Below, in pieces: positions 43,805 to 51,743 of a DNA stretch of 59,876 nucleotides (position 1 is its first letter; each line of letters begins with the position of its first letter). This DNA is from UBA5109 sp964606735 (GTDB lineage: Bacteria; Pseudomonadota; Gammaproteobacteria; Pseudomonadales; Pseudohongiellaceae). The notes beneath the pieces were generated by a model. It had not been told where the DNA came from and searched no databases. It saw only the letters and a list, made by a program, of their open reading frames with translations. The stretch is from positions 1-59,876 of the forward strand of contig CAZSHI010000011.1 in assembly GCA_964606735.1 (NCBI GenBank), written 5' to 3'. The position numbers were made by a program, and so were the translations under genes.

Positions 43805-44512
43805 TCAATCATCCCCGGGCCAGAGCTTCTGCCCTGATTCTTTTTTGATACTTTCAAGTCGCGCAAGGTGCGCCTGCACTTCATCTTTACTTGCCTGAAT
43901 CACTTTAAGTGGCTTGCGGTCCTTTGCCAGTCTTCGTATCTTGCCAGCACCAACTCCTTCACTGCCGCTATCATGCCCCAATGAGAAAGATGACTGACCG
44001 CCTGTCATGATCAGGTAAACATCGGCAAGTATCTCAGCATCAAGCAAAGCGCCATGTAACTCGCGCTGTGAGTTGTCTACAAAATATCGTTTACACAGAG
44101 CATCCAGGCTATTTTTCTGCCCCGGGTGCTTCTTACGCGCCATAGCCAGGGTATCGAGAATCGTACAGTAGCTGGCCATGCTGTTAAAACCACGATTGAG
44201 ATCTTGCAGTTCATGATCCAGAAAGCCGATATCAAATGGTGCGTTATGGATGATCAACTCGGCTCCTTCGACAAAATCAAGAAATGTCTTGGCTATTTCA
44301 GCGAAAACCGGTTTGTCAGCCAAAAATTCATTGGTGATGCCATGCACCTCTAGCGCACCGGCATCTATTTCGCGTTCAGGGTTGATGTAGATATGCAAAT
44401 TATTGCCGGTCAGACGCCGGTTCATCAGTTCGACACAGCCTATTTCAATGATGCGGTGCCCCTGACTGGGTTCGAGCCCTGTTGTTTCAGTATCAAGAAC
44501 AATCTGTCTCAT
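43805..44512 (-). CDS. dnaQ: DNA polymerase III epsilon subunit (3'-5' exonuclease)
   Basis: DnaQ is the proofreading exonuclease of the replicative polymerase. The 235 residues have motif I DTETTG (Asp7, Glu9), motif II with IHNAPFDIGFLDHEL, and motif III HGALLDAEILADVYL giving the His-Asp pair. The C-terminal tail (about 185-235) should bind the alpha subunit. Its start overlaps rnhA by ATGA. E. coli DnaQ has 243 residues, but there dnaQ and rnhA are divergent. Here they are co-directional, as in Pseudomonas (recalled). Confidence 0.96.
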   Translation of the reverse strand: MRQIVLDTETTGLEPSQGHRIIEIGCVELMNRRLTGNNLHIYINPEREIDAGALEVHGITNEFLADKPVFAEIAKTFLDFVEGAELIIHNAPFDIGFLDHELQDLNRGFNSMASYCTILDTLAMARKKHPGQKNSLDALCKRYFVDNSQRELHGALLDAEILADVYLIMTGGQSSFSLGHDSGSEGVGAGKIRRLAKDRKPLKVIQASKDEVQAHLARLESIKKESGQKLWPGDD

Positions 44513-44946
44513 AATTCATCAATACCTTTGTTGGCCAGTTGATCAGCCAGTTCATTATCGGCATCACCGCTGTGCCCTTTAACCCAATGCCAGTTGATCT
44601 GCTTTTGCTGACTGGCCAACTCATCCAGGCGTTGCCAGAGCTCGACATTCTGCACCGGCTTTTTACTGGCAGTCAGCCAGTTTCTTTTTTTCCAGTTGGG
44701 CAGCCATTCATTGATGCCCTGCAGCACATATTTCGAATCACTGAACAGTTCGATGTCACAGGGAAATTTAAGACTTTCCAGTGCCTTGATCACAGCTGTC
44801 AATTCCATGCGATTGTTTGTGGTATGGTTTTCGCCGCCATACAGTAATCGTTCGTGCTCACCGTGCCTGAGCACAGCACCCCAGCCTCCCGGACCAGGAT
44901 TGCCACGACAGGCTCCATCGGTATAGATAATCAGTCGCTTACTCAT
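44509..44946 (-). CDS. rnhA: Ribonuclease HI
   Basis: RNase HI degrades RNA in RNA-DNA hybrids. The 145 residues have the four carboxylates at YTDGAC, MELTAV, SDSKYV and SGDADNELAD, and the basic protrusion WKKRNWLTASKKPVQN. E. coli RNase HI has 155 residues. ATG at 44946 is preferred over the TTG three bases upstream. It lies 6 bases after the methyltransferase gene. Confidence 0.96.
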   Translation of the reverse strand: MSKRLIIYTDGACRGNPGPGGWGAVLRHGEHERLLYGGENHTTNNRMELTAVIKALESLKFPCDIELFSDSKYVLQGINEWLPNWKKRNWLTASKKPVQNVELWQRLDELASQQKQINWHWVKGHSGDADNELADQLANKGIDEL

Positions 44947-44952
44947 CAAATA

Positions 44953-45729
44953 TTAATGCAGGGTAAACTTGTGAGGATTGCTTGGGGCCATACTGGCATT
45001 GTCTCCCAGAGCCAGTCCAACAGGTCTTGGAATGGCTTTCCACGGTTCTCTGATAGGCATTAGCGGGGTGCGCTGTTTTCTCGCAGAAATAATGTAAAAG
45101 GCGCCTGTAGGCCAGTTGAGTTTCTGCGCAAACTTGCCAAACAGTGATGAATATTTTATCAGGCCCTGCCGGTTTATCGGCATGGCATACATGCCATAGT
45201 GTACCTGGTCTATTTGGAAATCGAGCAATTTCAACCAGTCACACAAGCGCAAACTTGTCAGCAATCTGGCTTGCCAGGGTGACTTCTGCTTTCTTCTGCC
45301 AAGCTTGTGTCTGATACCCCAGGTACTGAAGGGATTGAAGCCAATGATCAGCAAGTCACCGCCAGCAATCAATACGCGGTCGGCTTCCCGTAATAACTGG
45401 TGGGGGTCACTGGAATAGTCCAGCACATGATGCAAGAGAACCATATCAACAGATTCAGAAGCCAGGGGAACAGCCTCGGCCTGAGCAACCAGTGCACCCT
45501 GTTTGCTGTGCTCGGCCGGCGTCAGGCAGATTTTATGGCCAATCGGGCTGTCTTCATGGATAGCAATGTCGGCACAACTCATCTGCAACAAATGATAACC
45601 AAAACGGCGGTTGATCATGCGTTCGAGTATGTCTTTTTCAGCCTTTAGCAGTGTCGATCCCAGCGGCGTCTTCAGCCACTCACTCATATCCTGAAAACTG
45701 CGGGCAACAAGTTCCTGTTCATCTGTCAT
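44953..45729 (-). CDS. SAM-dependent methyltransferase (YafS-like)
   Basis: The 258-residue protein has a class I methyltransferase core: a SAM-binding strand region (about 60-90), LPLHHVLDYS-like motif (here VLLHHVLDYSSDPHQLL), and GGDLLIIGFNPFSTWGIR. The NPFSTWG segment is typical of the family that sits between gloB and rnhA in gammaproteobacteria (yafS in E. coli). The substrate is unknown. It is divergent from gloB with 41 bases between the starts. Confidence 0.88.
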   Translation of the reverse strand: MTDEQELVARSFQDMSEWLKTPLGSTLLKAEKDILERMINRRFGYHLLQMSCADIAIHEDSPIGHKICLTPAEHSKQGALVAQAEAVPLASESVDMVLLHHVLDYSSDPHQLLREADRVLIAGGDLLIIGFNPFSTWGIRHKLGRRKQKSPWQARLLTSLRLCDWLKLLDFQIDQVHYGMYAMPINRQGLIKYSSLFGKFAQKLNWPTGAFYIISARKQRTPLMPIREPWKAIPRPVGLALGDNASMAPSNPHKFTLH

Positions 45730-45770
45730 AGGAAGGCATGATACCCTATTCCCAAAGCCTCTGAATAGAA

Positions 45771-46550
45771 ATGACTATGTTAGATATCAAGCCCATCAAA
45801 GCCTTTACCGATAATTATCTCTGGCTCTTCAACCAGGAAAATGCCACTAGCGCGGCGATCGTCGATCCCGGTGATGCAGGGCCGGTGCTGCAATATCTTG
45901 AAGCCAATAAACTACAGCTCGAAGCCATTTTATTAACGCATCACCACCCTGACCATATTGGCGGCGTGTCAGACTTGCTTGAACAGTATGATGTGCCGGT
46001 ATACGGCCCTGAATCCAAAGCTATTCCACAGGTTAGTCATACATTACAAGAGGGCGATACCCTCCAGGTCTGTGGAGCCCCATTCCGGGTTCTGGAAATA
46101 CCGGGTCATACCCTGGATCATATCGCTTACTACGCTGAGGCGCCCTCTTTAGGACAAGCCCCGGTTTTGTTTTGTGGAGATACCCTGTTTGCCGGTGGCT
46201 GTGGACGAGTTTTTGAAGGCACCATGGCGATGATGTATGAATCGTTGCAAAAGCTTGCCACGCTCAGCCCTCAGACAGAGGTTTTTTGTGCGCATGAATA
46301 TACCATGGCAAACCTGGCATTTGCCGAGTCTGTAACGCCAGAAGATCCGCTGGTACAGGCAAGAATAGTACGCGAGCAATCCAGGCGGGATCAGGATATC
46401 CCGACGGTTCCCACCACCATTGCCGAGGAATTACAGAGCAATCCCTTTTTGCGTTGTGAACAAAAAGATTTTCAGGCAGCCCTGCACTTACAGGAGAAAA
46501 GTCCTCAGGAAATTTTTGCCCACTTGCGCACGGGCAAGGATAACTTTTAG
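45771..46550 (+). CDS. gloB: Hydroxyacylglutathione hydrolase (glyoxalase II)
   Basis: GloB hydrolyses S-D-lactoylglutathione in methylglyoxal detoxification. The 259 residues have the metallo-beta-lactamase metal motif THHHPDHIGG, further metal ligands in IPGHTLDHIAY, the CGDTLFAGGCGRVFEG segment, and CAHEYT. A C-terminal helical domain ends NPFLRCEQKDF. E. coli GloB has 251 residues. Start could be the ATG at 45771 or 45777. Its stop overlaps the convergent transporter gene stop by two bases. Confidence 0.96.
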   Translation: MTMLDIKPIKAFTDNYLWLFNQENATSAAIVDPGDAGPVLQYLEANKLQLEAILLTHHHPDHIGGVSDLLEQYDVPVYGPESKAIPQVSHTLQEGDTLQVCGAPFRVLEIPGHTLDHIAYYAEAPSLGQAPVLFCGDTLFAGGCGRVFEGTMAMMYESLQKLATLSPQTEVFCAHEYTMANLAFAESVTPEDPLVQARIVREQSRRDQDIPTVPTTIAEELQSNPFLRCEQKDFQAALHLQEKSPQEIFAHLRTGKDNF

Positions 46551-48139
46551 TTTTCCAGTAAAGACTTTCCAGGAATGGCGTTTAGCAGTGCTCGGGTATA
46601 CTCTTCTTGCGGTGCATGAAAGACGTCATGCACGCTGCCGCTTTCTACCAGCTTGCCGTCTTTCATGACCAGAATACGATCTGAAAGATAACGCACCACT
46701 CCCAGATCATGTGAGATGAACAGCATGGTCAGATTGAATTGGTCGACCAACTCCAGCAATAAATCTAGAATTTGCGCCTGGATCGTTACATCAAGTGCAG
46801 AAACCGGCTCATCAGCAACAATGAACTGTGGGCGCGTGGCGATGGCTCGTCCGATGGCGATACGCTGACGTTGACCGCCTGAGAATTCATGTGGATAGCG
46901 CAGCACACTCTCACGACTCAAACCGACAGAGTCCATCAATGAAAAAATTCTGCTGTCGAGATCCTTTTTGCCTACAACTTTATGCAGCAGCAAGGGTTCA
47001 GCCAGTGTGTCATATACTGTCATTCTGGGATTCAGGCTGGCATAGGGATCCTGGAAGATCATCTGCATTTGCCGTCTTAGCGGCTTCATCTCCTGCATGG
47101 AATGCTGGCTGATATCATTGCCGTCAAAAAGCACCCGGCCAGCACTCAATTTCAGCAGACGTAAAATGGCGCGACCGGCCGTTGATTTCCCCGAGCCAGA
47201 CTCCCCCACCAGGCCGAGAATTTCATGCCGCTTGATCTGCAGTGATATATCATCAACCGCCTTGATTAGTCCTTCGTCTTTGCCGCCGGGAAAATGAATG
47301 CTGAGGTTTTCAACGCTTACCAGATTTTCATCATCTTCCTGACTGCTTTGTTTCTCAGCGGTGGGCACGGCCGCCAGTAGTTTACGGGTATAGTCGTGGG
47401 CAGGGTTCCTGAAGATGGCATCACGGGAGTTCTGTTCGACGAAGACACCGTTTTGCATAACGGCAATGTCATCGGCTATGTCGGCGACAACACTTAAATC
47501 GTGGCTGATAAAAATTACGCCGATCTGATGACGCAGCTGTAATTCTTTTATCAGTTTCAGGATTTGTGCCTGCACCGTCACATCCAGCGCAGTGGTCGGC
47601 TCATCGGCAATTATGATTCTGGGCTCAGTGACCAGTGCCATGGCGATTACAACCCGCTGGCGCATGCCGCCAGAGAACTCAAAAGGCCAGGAATTCATTC
47701 GCTGTTTGGCATTTTTTATACCGACTTCTTCAAGTATTTCAATGCCGCGTTGCCAGGCTTGCTGTTTGCTCATCTTGAAATGCAGTCGCAAGGGCTCGAT
47801 TAACTGATCTCCCACTTTCAAAAAAGGGTTCAGGGTGGTCATCGGATCCTGAAAAATGATGGAAATGCCCTTGCCGCGTATCTTGCGTAATTGCGATTCT
47901 TTCAATGTGAGCAGATCCTGGCCCTCAAACATGACGGAGCCGGATTCAATTTTACCCGGTGGCATGGGCACAAGGCCCAACATGCTGTAACAGGCAACCG
48001 ATTTGCCGGAACCCGATTCGCCGATAATAGCCAGGGTCTTGCCCGCTTCGACTGTAAAATTGATGCCGTCGACCGCTTTGACCAGGCCATTGCGGGTATG
48101 GAAATGAACGCGTAAGTCTGTTGCTTCCAACAAGGCCAT
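46547..48139 (-). CDS. Oligopeptide ABC transporter, two ATPase domains fused in one chain
   Basis: The 530-residue protein has two complete ABC ATPases. The first has Walker A GESGSGKSVACYS, signature FSGGMRQRVVIAMAL and Walker B IIADEPTTALD. The second has GESGSGKSTAGRAIL, FSGGQRQRIAIGRAI and FIVADEPVSALD. It corresponds to OppD plus OppF joined, an arrangement known from YejF. ATG 48139 lies one base after the oppC stop. An in-frame start at 48190 would overlap oppC. Confidence 0.93.
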   Translation of the reverse strand: MALLEATDLRVHFHTRNGLVKAVDGINFTVEAGKTLAIIGESGSGKSVACYSMLGLVPMPPGKIESGSVMFEGQDLLTLKESQLRKIRGKGISIIFQDPMTTLNPFLKVGDQLIEPLRLHFKMSKQQAWQRGIEILEEVGIKNAKQRMNSWPFEFSGGMRQRVVIAMALVTEPRIIIADEPTTALDVTVQAQILKLIKELQLRHQIGVIFISHDLSVVADIADDIAVMQNGVFVEQNSRDAIFRNPAHDYTRKLLAAVPTAEKQSSQEDDENLVSVENLSIHFPGGKDEGLIKAVDDISLQIKRHEILGLVGESGSGKSTAGRAILRLLKLSAGRVLFDGNDISQHSMQEMKPLRRQMQMIFQDPYASLNPRMTVYDTLAEPLLLHKVVGKKDLDSRIFSLMDSVGLSRESVLRYPHEFSGGQRQRIAIGRAIATRPQFIVADEPVSALDVTIQAQILDLLLELVDQFNLTMLFISHDLGVVRYLSDRILVMKDGKLVESGSVHDVFHAPQEEYTRALLNAIPGKSLLEN

Positions 48140-48140
48140 A

Positions 48141-49028
48141 TCAGTCTCTGGATGCCTTCGGGTCAAGAGCATCACGCAAGCCGTCGCCAAGGAAGTTCAG
48201 GGCGAACAGAGTCAGCGTCAGTGCCAGCCCGGGGAAAATCAGTAACCAGGGATACTCCTCCATGCTCTCGACGCCATAGGAAATCAATAGCCCCCAGGAT
48301 GACTGGGGAGGTTGAATACCAAGGCCCAGAAAACTCAGGAAAGCTTCCAGCAACATGACGTTGGGGATGGTCAGGGTGGTATAGACAATGATTGGCCCCA
48401 GGGCATTGGGAATTAAATGTTTGAATATAATGGCAGCAGGTGACAGTCCGATTGAAATGGCGGCTTCAACAAATTCCATTTTTCGCAGTGATTGCACCTG
48501 ACCTCTCACAATACGTGCCATCACCAGCCATTCGACAGCTCCTATCGCCAGGAACAGCAGTAGAATATTCCGGCCAAAAACCACCATCAACAGGATGATA
48601 AAAATCATGAAGGGCAAGGCATAAATAATATCCACCAAGCGCATCATGAGGGCATCTGTTTTGCCGCCAACATAACCCGCAATGGCGCCATAACTGACAC
48701 CAATCAGCAAGGCAACAGAAGTTGCAATAAAGCCAACAGCCAGAGAGACCCTGCCACCAAACAGGATGCGGGTCAGCATATCACGACCAAAGGTGTCAGT
48801 ACCCAGCCAGTGAGCCGCAGAAGGCGCTGATGCACCCAGCCTGAGGTCCTGCTCTTCATAACCGTAAGGCGTTATCAGCGGTGCAAGCAGGCATAGAATA
48901 ATCATGATAATAAGAAAGCACATACCGAACATGGCCAGCTTGTTTTTTTTCAGTCGCAGCCAGGCATCATCCCAGAGTGAGATTCCTTTCGGCATGGCCT
49001 GCGTATTGATGTCAGCCTGATTTGCCAT
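48141..49028 (-). CDS. oppC: Oligopeptide ABC transporter permease OppC
   Basis: The 295-residue permease has six predicted helices. Its N-terminal cytoplasmic part ends in SLWDDAWLRLKKNKLAM, it contains LGTDTFGRDMLTRILFGGR, and it carries an EAA loop (EFVEAAISIGLSPAAIIFKHLIPN). The end FLGDGLRDALDPK closely resembles E. coli OppC (302 residues). It overlaps oppB by one base. Confidence 0.94.
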   Translation of the reverse strand: MANQADINTQAMPKGISLWDDAWLRLKKNKLAMFGMCFLIIMIILCLLAPLITPYGYEEQDLRLGASAPSAAHWLGTDTFGRDMLTRILFGGRVSLAVGFIATSVALLIGVSYGAIAGYVGGKTDALMMRLVDIIYALPFMIFIILLMVVFGRNILLLFLAIGAVEWLVMARIVRGQVQSLRKMEFVEAAISIGLSPAAIIFKHLIPNALGPIIVYTTLTIPNVMLLEAFLSFLGLGIQPPQSSWGLLISYGVESMEEYPWLLIFPGLALTLTLFALNFLGDGLRDALDPKASRD

Positions 49029-49954
49029 TATTTCCTAAACTGATAGCGTAAACGAGGGTTGAGCCAGGCAGCGAGTATGTCTGACAAAAGGTTGAAGAGG
49101 ACAATCAGGCTCGCCAGAAAGACGGTGGTCCCCAATATCATGGTGTAATCCCTGTTGAAAGCTGCCTGCACGTAAAAACGCCCCAGTCCGGGTACCTGGA
49201 ACACGGTTTCCACCACAAATGAGCCGCCAAGCAGGCCTGCAAAGGCCGGTCCCAGAAAAGCAATCACCGGTATCAGACCGCCGCGCAGTGCATGTTTAAA
49301 AATCACGACTCGTTCAGGCAGACCTTTGGCGCGAGCTGTTCGCAGATAATCCTGTGACATCACTTCAAGCATTCCGGCACGGCTCAGGCGGGCAATATAG
49401 GCAGCATACATGGCGCCCAGTGTGATGCTCGGCAGAATCTTGCTTTCAGGTGAATTCCAGCCGGAGATGGGCAGCCAGTCCAGCCAGATACCAAAGACCA
49501 GCACCAGGGTGGGGCCGAGTAGAAATGAAGGCATGCAAATGCCAACCATGGCAAGGCTCATGGGGATATAATCCTGCAGGGTATTGGGCTTGAGCGCTGC
49601 GATAACACCTGCAGTGACGCCAATCAAGACAGCAATCAGCAAGGCATAAAGACCAAGTTCAGCGGTGATCGGCAAGCCCTGGAAAATCAGTTCGTTGACG
49701 CTCTGACCGGGGTAGTAAAAAGATGGCCCCAAGTTTCCTTGCAGAAGATCAGTCAGATAGTTGAAATACTGCTGATAGGCCGGCAAATCGAGTTGATACT
49801 GGGCTTCAAGCGCCCGCTGCACCTGTTCCGATACAGCCTTTTCACTGTCGAATGGGCCGCCCGGCGCGGCACGAACCAGAAAAAAGGTGACTGTGATGAC
49901 AGTCAGAATGACAGGAATCGACTGCAGAGTACGAAAAGCTATAAACCGCCACAT
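49028..49954 (-). CDS. oppB: Oligopeptide ABC transporter permease OppB
   Basis: The 308-residue permease starts with a helix (about 9-30, IPVILTVITVTFFLVRAAPGG), the hallmark of DppB/OppB proteins. It shows LRTARAKGLPERVVIFKHALR as the ATPase-coupling loop. E. coli OppB has 306 residues. It lies 12 bases after oppA. Confidence 0.95.
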   Translation of the reverse strand: MWRFIAFRTLQSIPVILTVITVTFFLVRAAPGGPFDSEKAVSEQVQRALEAQYQLDLPAYQQYFNYLTDLLQGNLGPSFYYPGQSVNELIFQGLPITAELGLYALLIAVLIGVTAGVIAALKPNTLQDYIPMSLAMVGICMPSFLLGPTLVLVFGIWLDWLPISGWNSPESKILPSITLGAMYAAYIARLSRAGMLEVMSQDYLRTARAKGLPERVVIFKHALRGGLIPVIAFLGPAFAGLLGGSFVVETVFQVPGLGRFYVQAAFNRDYTMILGTTVFLASLIVLFNLLSDILAAWLNPRLRYQFRK

Positions 49955-49966
49955 AATATACTTGCT

Positions 49967-51622
49967 TTATTCTATGGCATCAGATATCTCAAAGGACTCA
50001 ACAGGCTCTAGATAGACATACTTCCAGTTGTAATAGTCCATAATATTGGCAGGGAGACCTTTTACACTGGGGTGTTTCAAGTGTTTACTTTGATAAATAT
50101 ATATAGGAATGATAGGCATTTCTTCTATAAGAATACGTTCCGCCTCACTATAAAGTGCATAACGTTCATTCTGATCCAACATTCTTGGTGCTTCTCTTTG
50201 AATAATTTCATCATAACGAGTGTTTGAAAAACCTGTTTTATTATTGCCGCCTTCGGTAATAAACATATCCAGAAAAGTATTGGGATCAACGTAATCTCCG
50301 ATCCACCCTCTTCGAACAATGTCATAATTCATGTTCAATTGTGAATCGAGGTAGACTCGCCATTCCTGGTTGGTAAGTTGGACATTTATATTAAGCTCTT
50401 GGCGCCACATTTGCTGAATAGCGACCGCAATGCGGCGATGATTTTCCTGCGTGTTATATAAAATCTCAAAGGAAGGGAAACCCTCGCCATCAGGATAACC
50501 AGCCTCAGCTAGTAAACTTCTTGCTTCTTCCGGGTCATAATCAAAAATAATTGGTGGATGGTATCCCTTGGTCCCCGGGGGTGTCAGGGTATAAGCCGGC
50601 GCCATGACACCTTCCAATACGGTTTCAATTAACAGTTCGCGATCAATTGCGAGCGAGAGAGCTTTCCTGACAAGGACGTCATCCAGTGGCTCACGAGTGA
50701 TATTAATGCCATAGAAATAACTGCCAATATAGGGTGCTATATCAATCAATTCAGGCTGATTTTCCAGATAGACAGGGACTTTATCTATGGGTATGTCATT
50801 ACTCATGTGAATCTGTTCATCACGAAACATTCTTTCTTCTGTGACCAAATTTTCGGTCGGATAATACATAATGGCATTGAGTCTGACGTTACCAGCGTCC
50901 CAGTAAATGTCGGATTTCTCCACACGGATATGGGAGTTGATTTCCCATTCAGCCAGGGTGAAGGGCCCGTTAGTGACAATATTTTCAACACGGGTCCAGC
51001 GTGAAATTCGATCACTCATTCCACCATGGGCTAGAACAGTTTCAGGGTGCACAGGGAAAGTGCTGTAATGATCGAGGAGCTGGAGTAAATATGGAGTAGG
51101 ATTTTGTAAAGTAACTTCAAAAGTTCTGTCGTCTAAAGCCTTGGCGCCTACCAGACTAAAGTCAGTGATTTCACCATTGGCAAATGCTTCAGCATTCAGA
51201 ACTGGATAAAGCATATAGTTATACTGTCCGCCCAGTTCAGGAGAGAGGACTCGTTCCCAGGACCATAAAAAATCGCCTGCTGTCACGGATTCCCCGTTGC
51301 TCCATACCGCATCTTCCCTGAGATGGAAGGTGTAAATACGACCGTCTTCACTGATCTCCCAGCTTTCTGCTACACCGGGAATCGGCTCCAGTGTATTGGG
51401 GTCTTTGGACACCAGTCCTTCAAAAAGCGCATTAATAATATGGTGCTCGGGAACTCCGGTAACGATATGGGGGTCAAGCCCCTGGGGTTCTGTGCCATTA
51501 CCCAGATGCAAGACGCCTTCCTGGTTGCCGGCATCAACCTGGGAAAGATTGTCCCCTCCACCACAGGCACTTAAGAGTATGACCAGGCTAATTGTAATAA
51601 GGTGAAAAGGCGTTTTATTCAT
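49967..51622 (-). CDS. oppA: Oligopeptide-binding lipoprotein OppA
   Basis: The 551-residue protein has a lipoprotein signal with lipobox LLSAC (Cys20) and therefore is anchored to a membrane rather than free in the periplasm like E. coli OppA. The SBP family 5 fold is evident: GTEPQGLDPHIVTGVPEHHI, GVAESWEISEDGRIYTFHLR, ALSLAIDRELLIETVL and YCxxD-like ending (here YNWKYVYLEP). The gene is visibly richer in A and T than its neighbours. It follows ppiD after a terminator hairpin. Confidence 0.94.
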   Translation of the reverse strand: MNKTPFHLITISLVILLSACGGGDNLSQVDAGNQEGVLHLGNGTEPQGLDPHIVTGVPEHHIINALFEGLVSKDPNTLEPIPGVAESWEISEDGRIYTFHLREDAVWSNGESVTAGDFLWSWERVLSPELGGQYNYMLYPVLNAEAFANGEITDFSLVGAKALDDRTFEVTLQNPTPYLLQLLDHYSTFPVHPETVLAHGGMSDRISRWTRVENIVTNGPFTLAEWEINSHIRVEKSDIYWDAGNVRLNAIMYYPTENLVTEERMFRDEQIHMSNDIPIDKVPVYLENQPELIDIAPYIGSYFYGINITREPLDDVLVRKALSLAIDRELLIETVLEGVMAPAYTLTPPGTKGYHPPIIFDYDPEEARSLLAEAGYPDGEGFPSFEILYNTQENHRRIAVAIQQMWRQELNINVQLTNQEWRVYLDSQLNMNYDIVRRGWIGDYVDPNTFLDMFITEGGNNKTGFSNTRYDEIIQREAPRMLDQNERYALYSEAERILIEEMPIIPIYIYQSKHLKHPSVKGLPANIMDYYNWKYVYLEPVESFEISDAIE

Positions 51623-51660
51623 AGGTAAAACTCGTTTGGATTAATTCGATTCTGGATAAG

Positions 51661-51687
51661 ATAAACCCTGAATATCTCAGGGTTTAT
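51661..51687 (-). terminator. Terminator hairpin between ppiD and oppA
   Basis: ATAAACCCTGA and TCAGGGTTTAT form a perfect 11-base stem with a 5-base loop. On the minus strand only a short T-rich tract (CTTATCC) follows, so termination may be partial. It separates ppiD from oppA in the 121-base gap. Confidence 0.6.
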
Positions 51688-51743
51688 TAAAGAATACAAT
51701 GCCTTTGTATACGAATGGCCAGTATCCATCGTATTTTTCCGAT

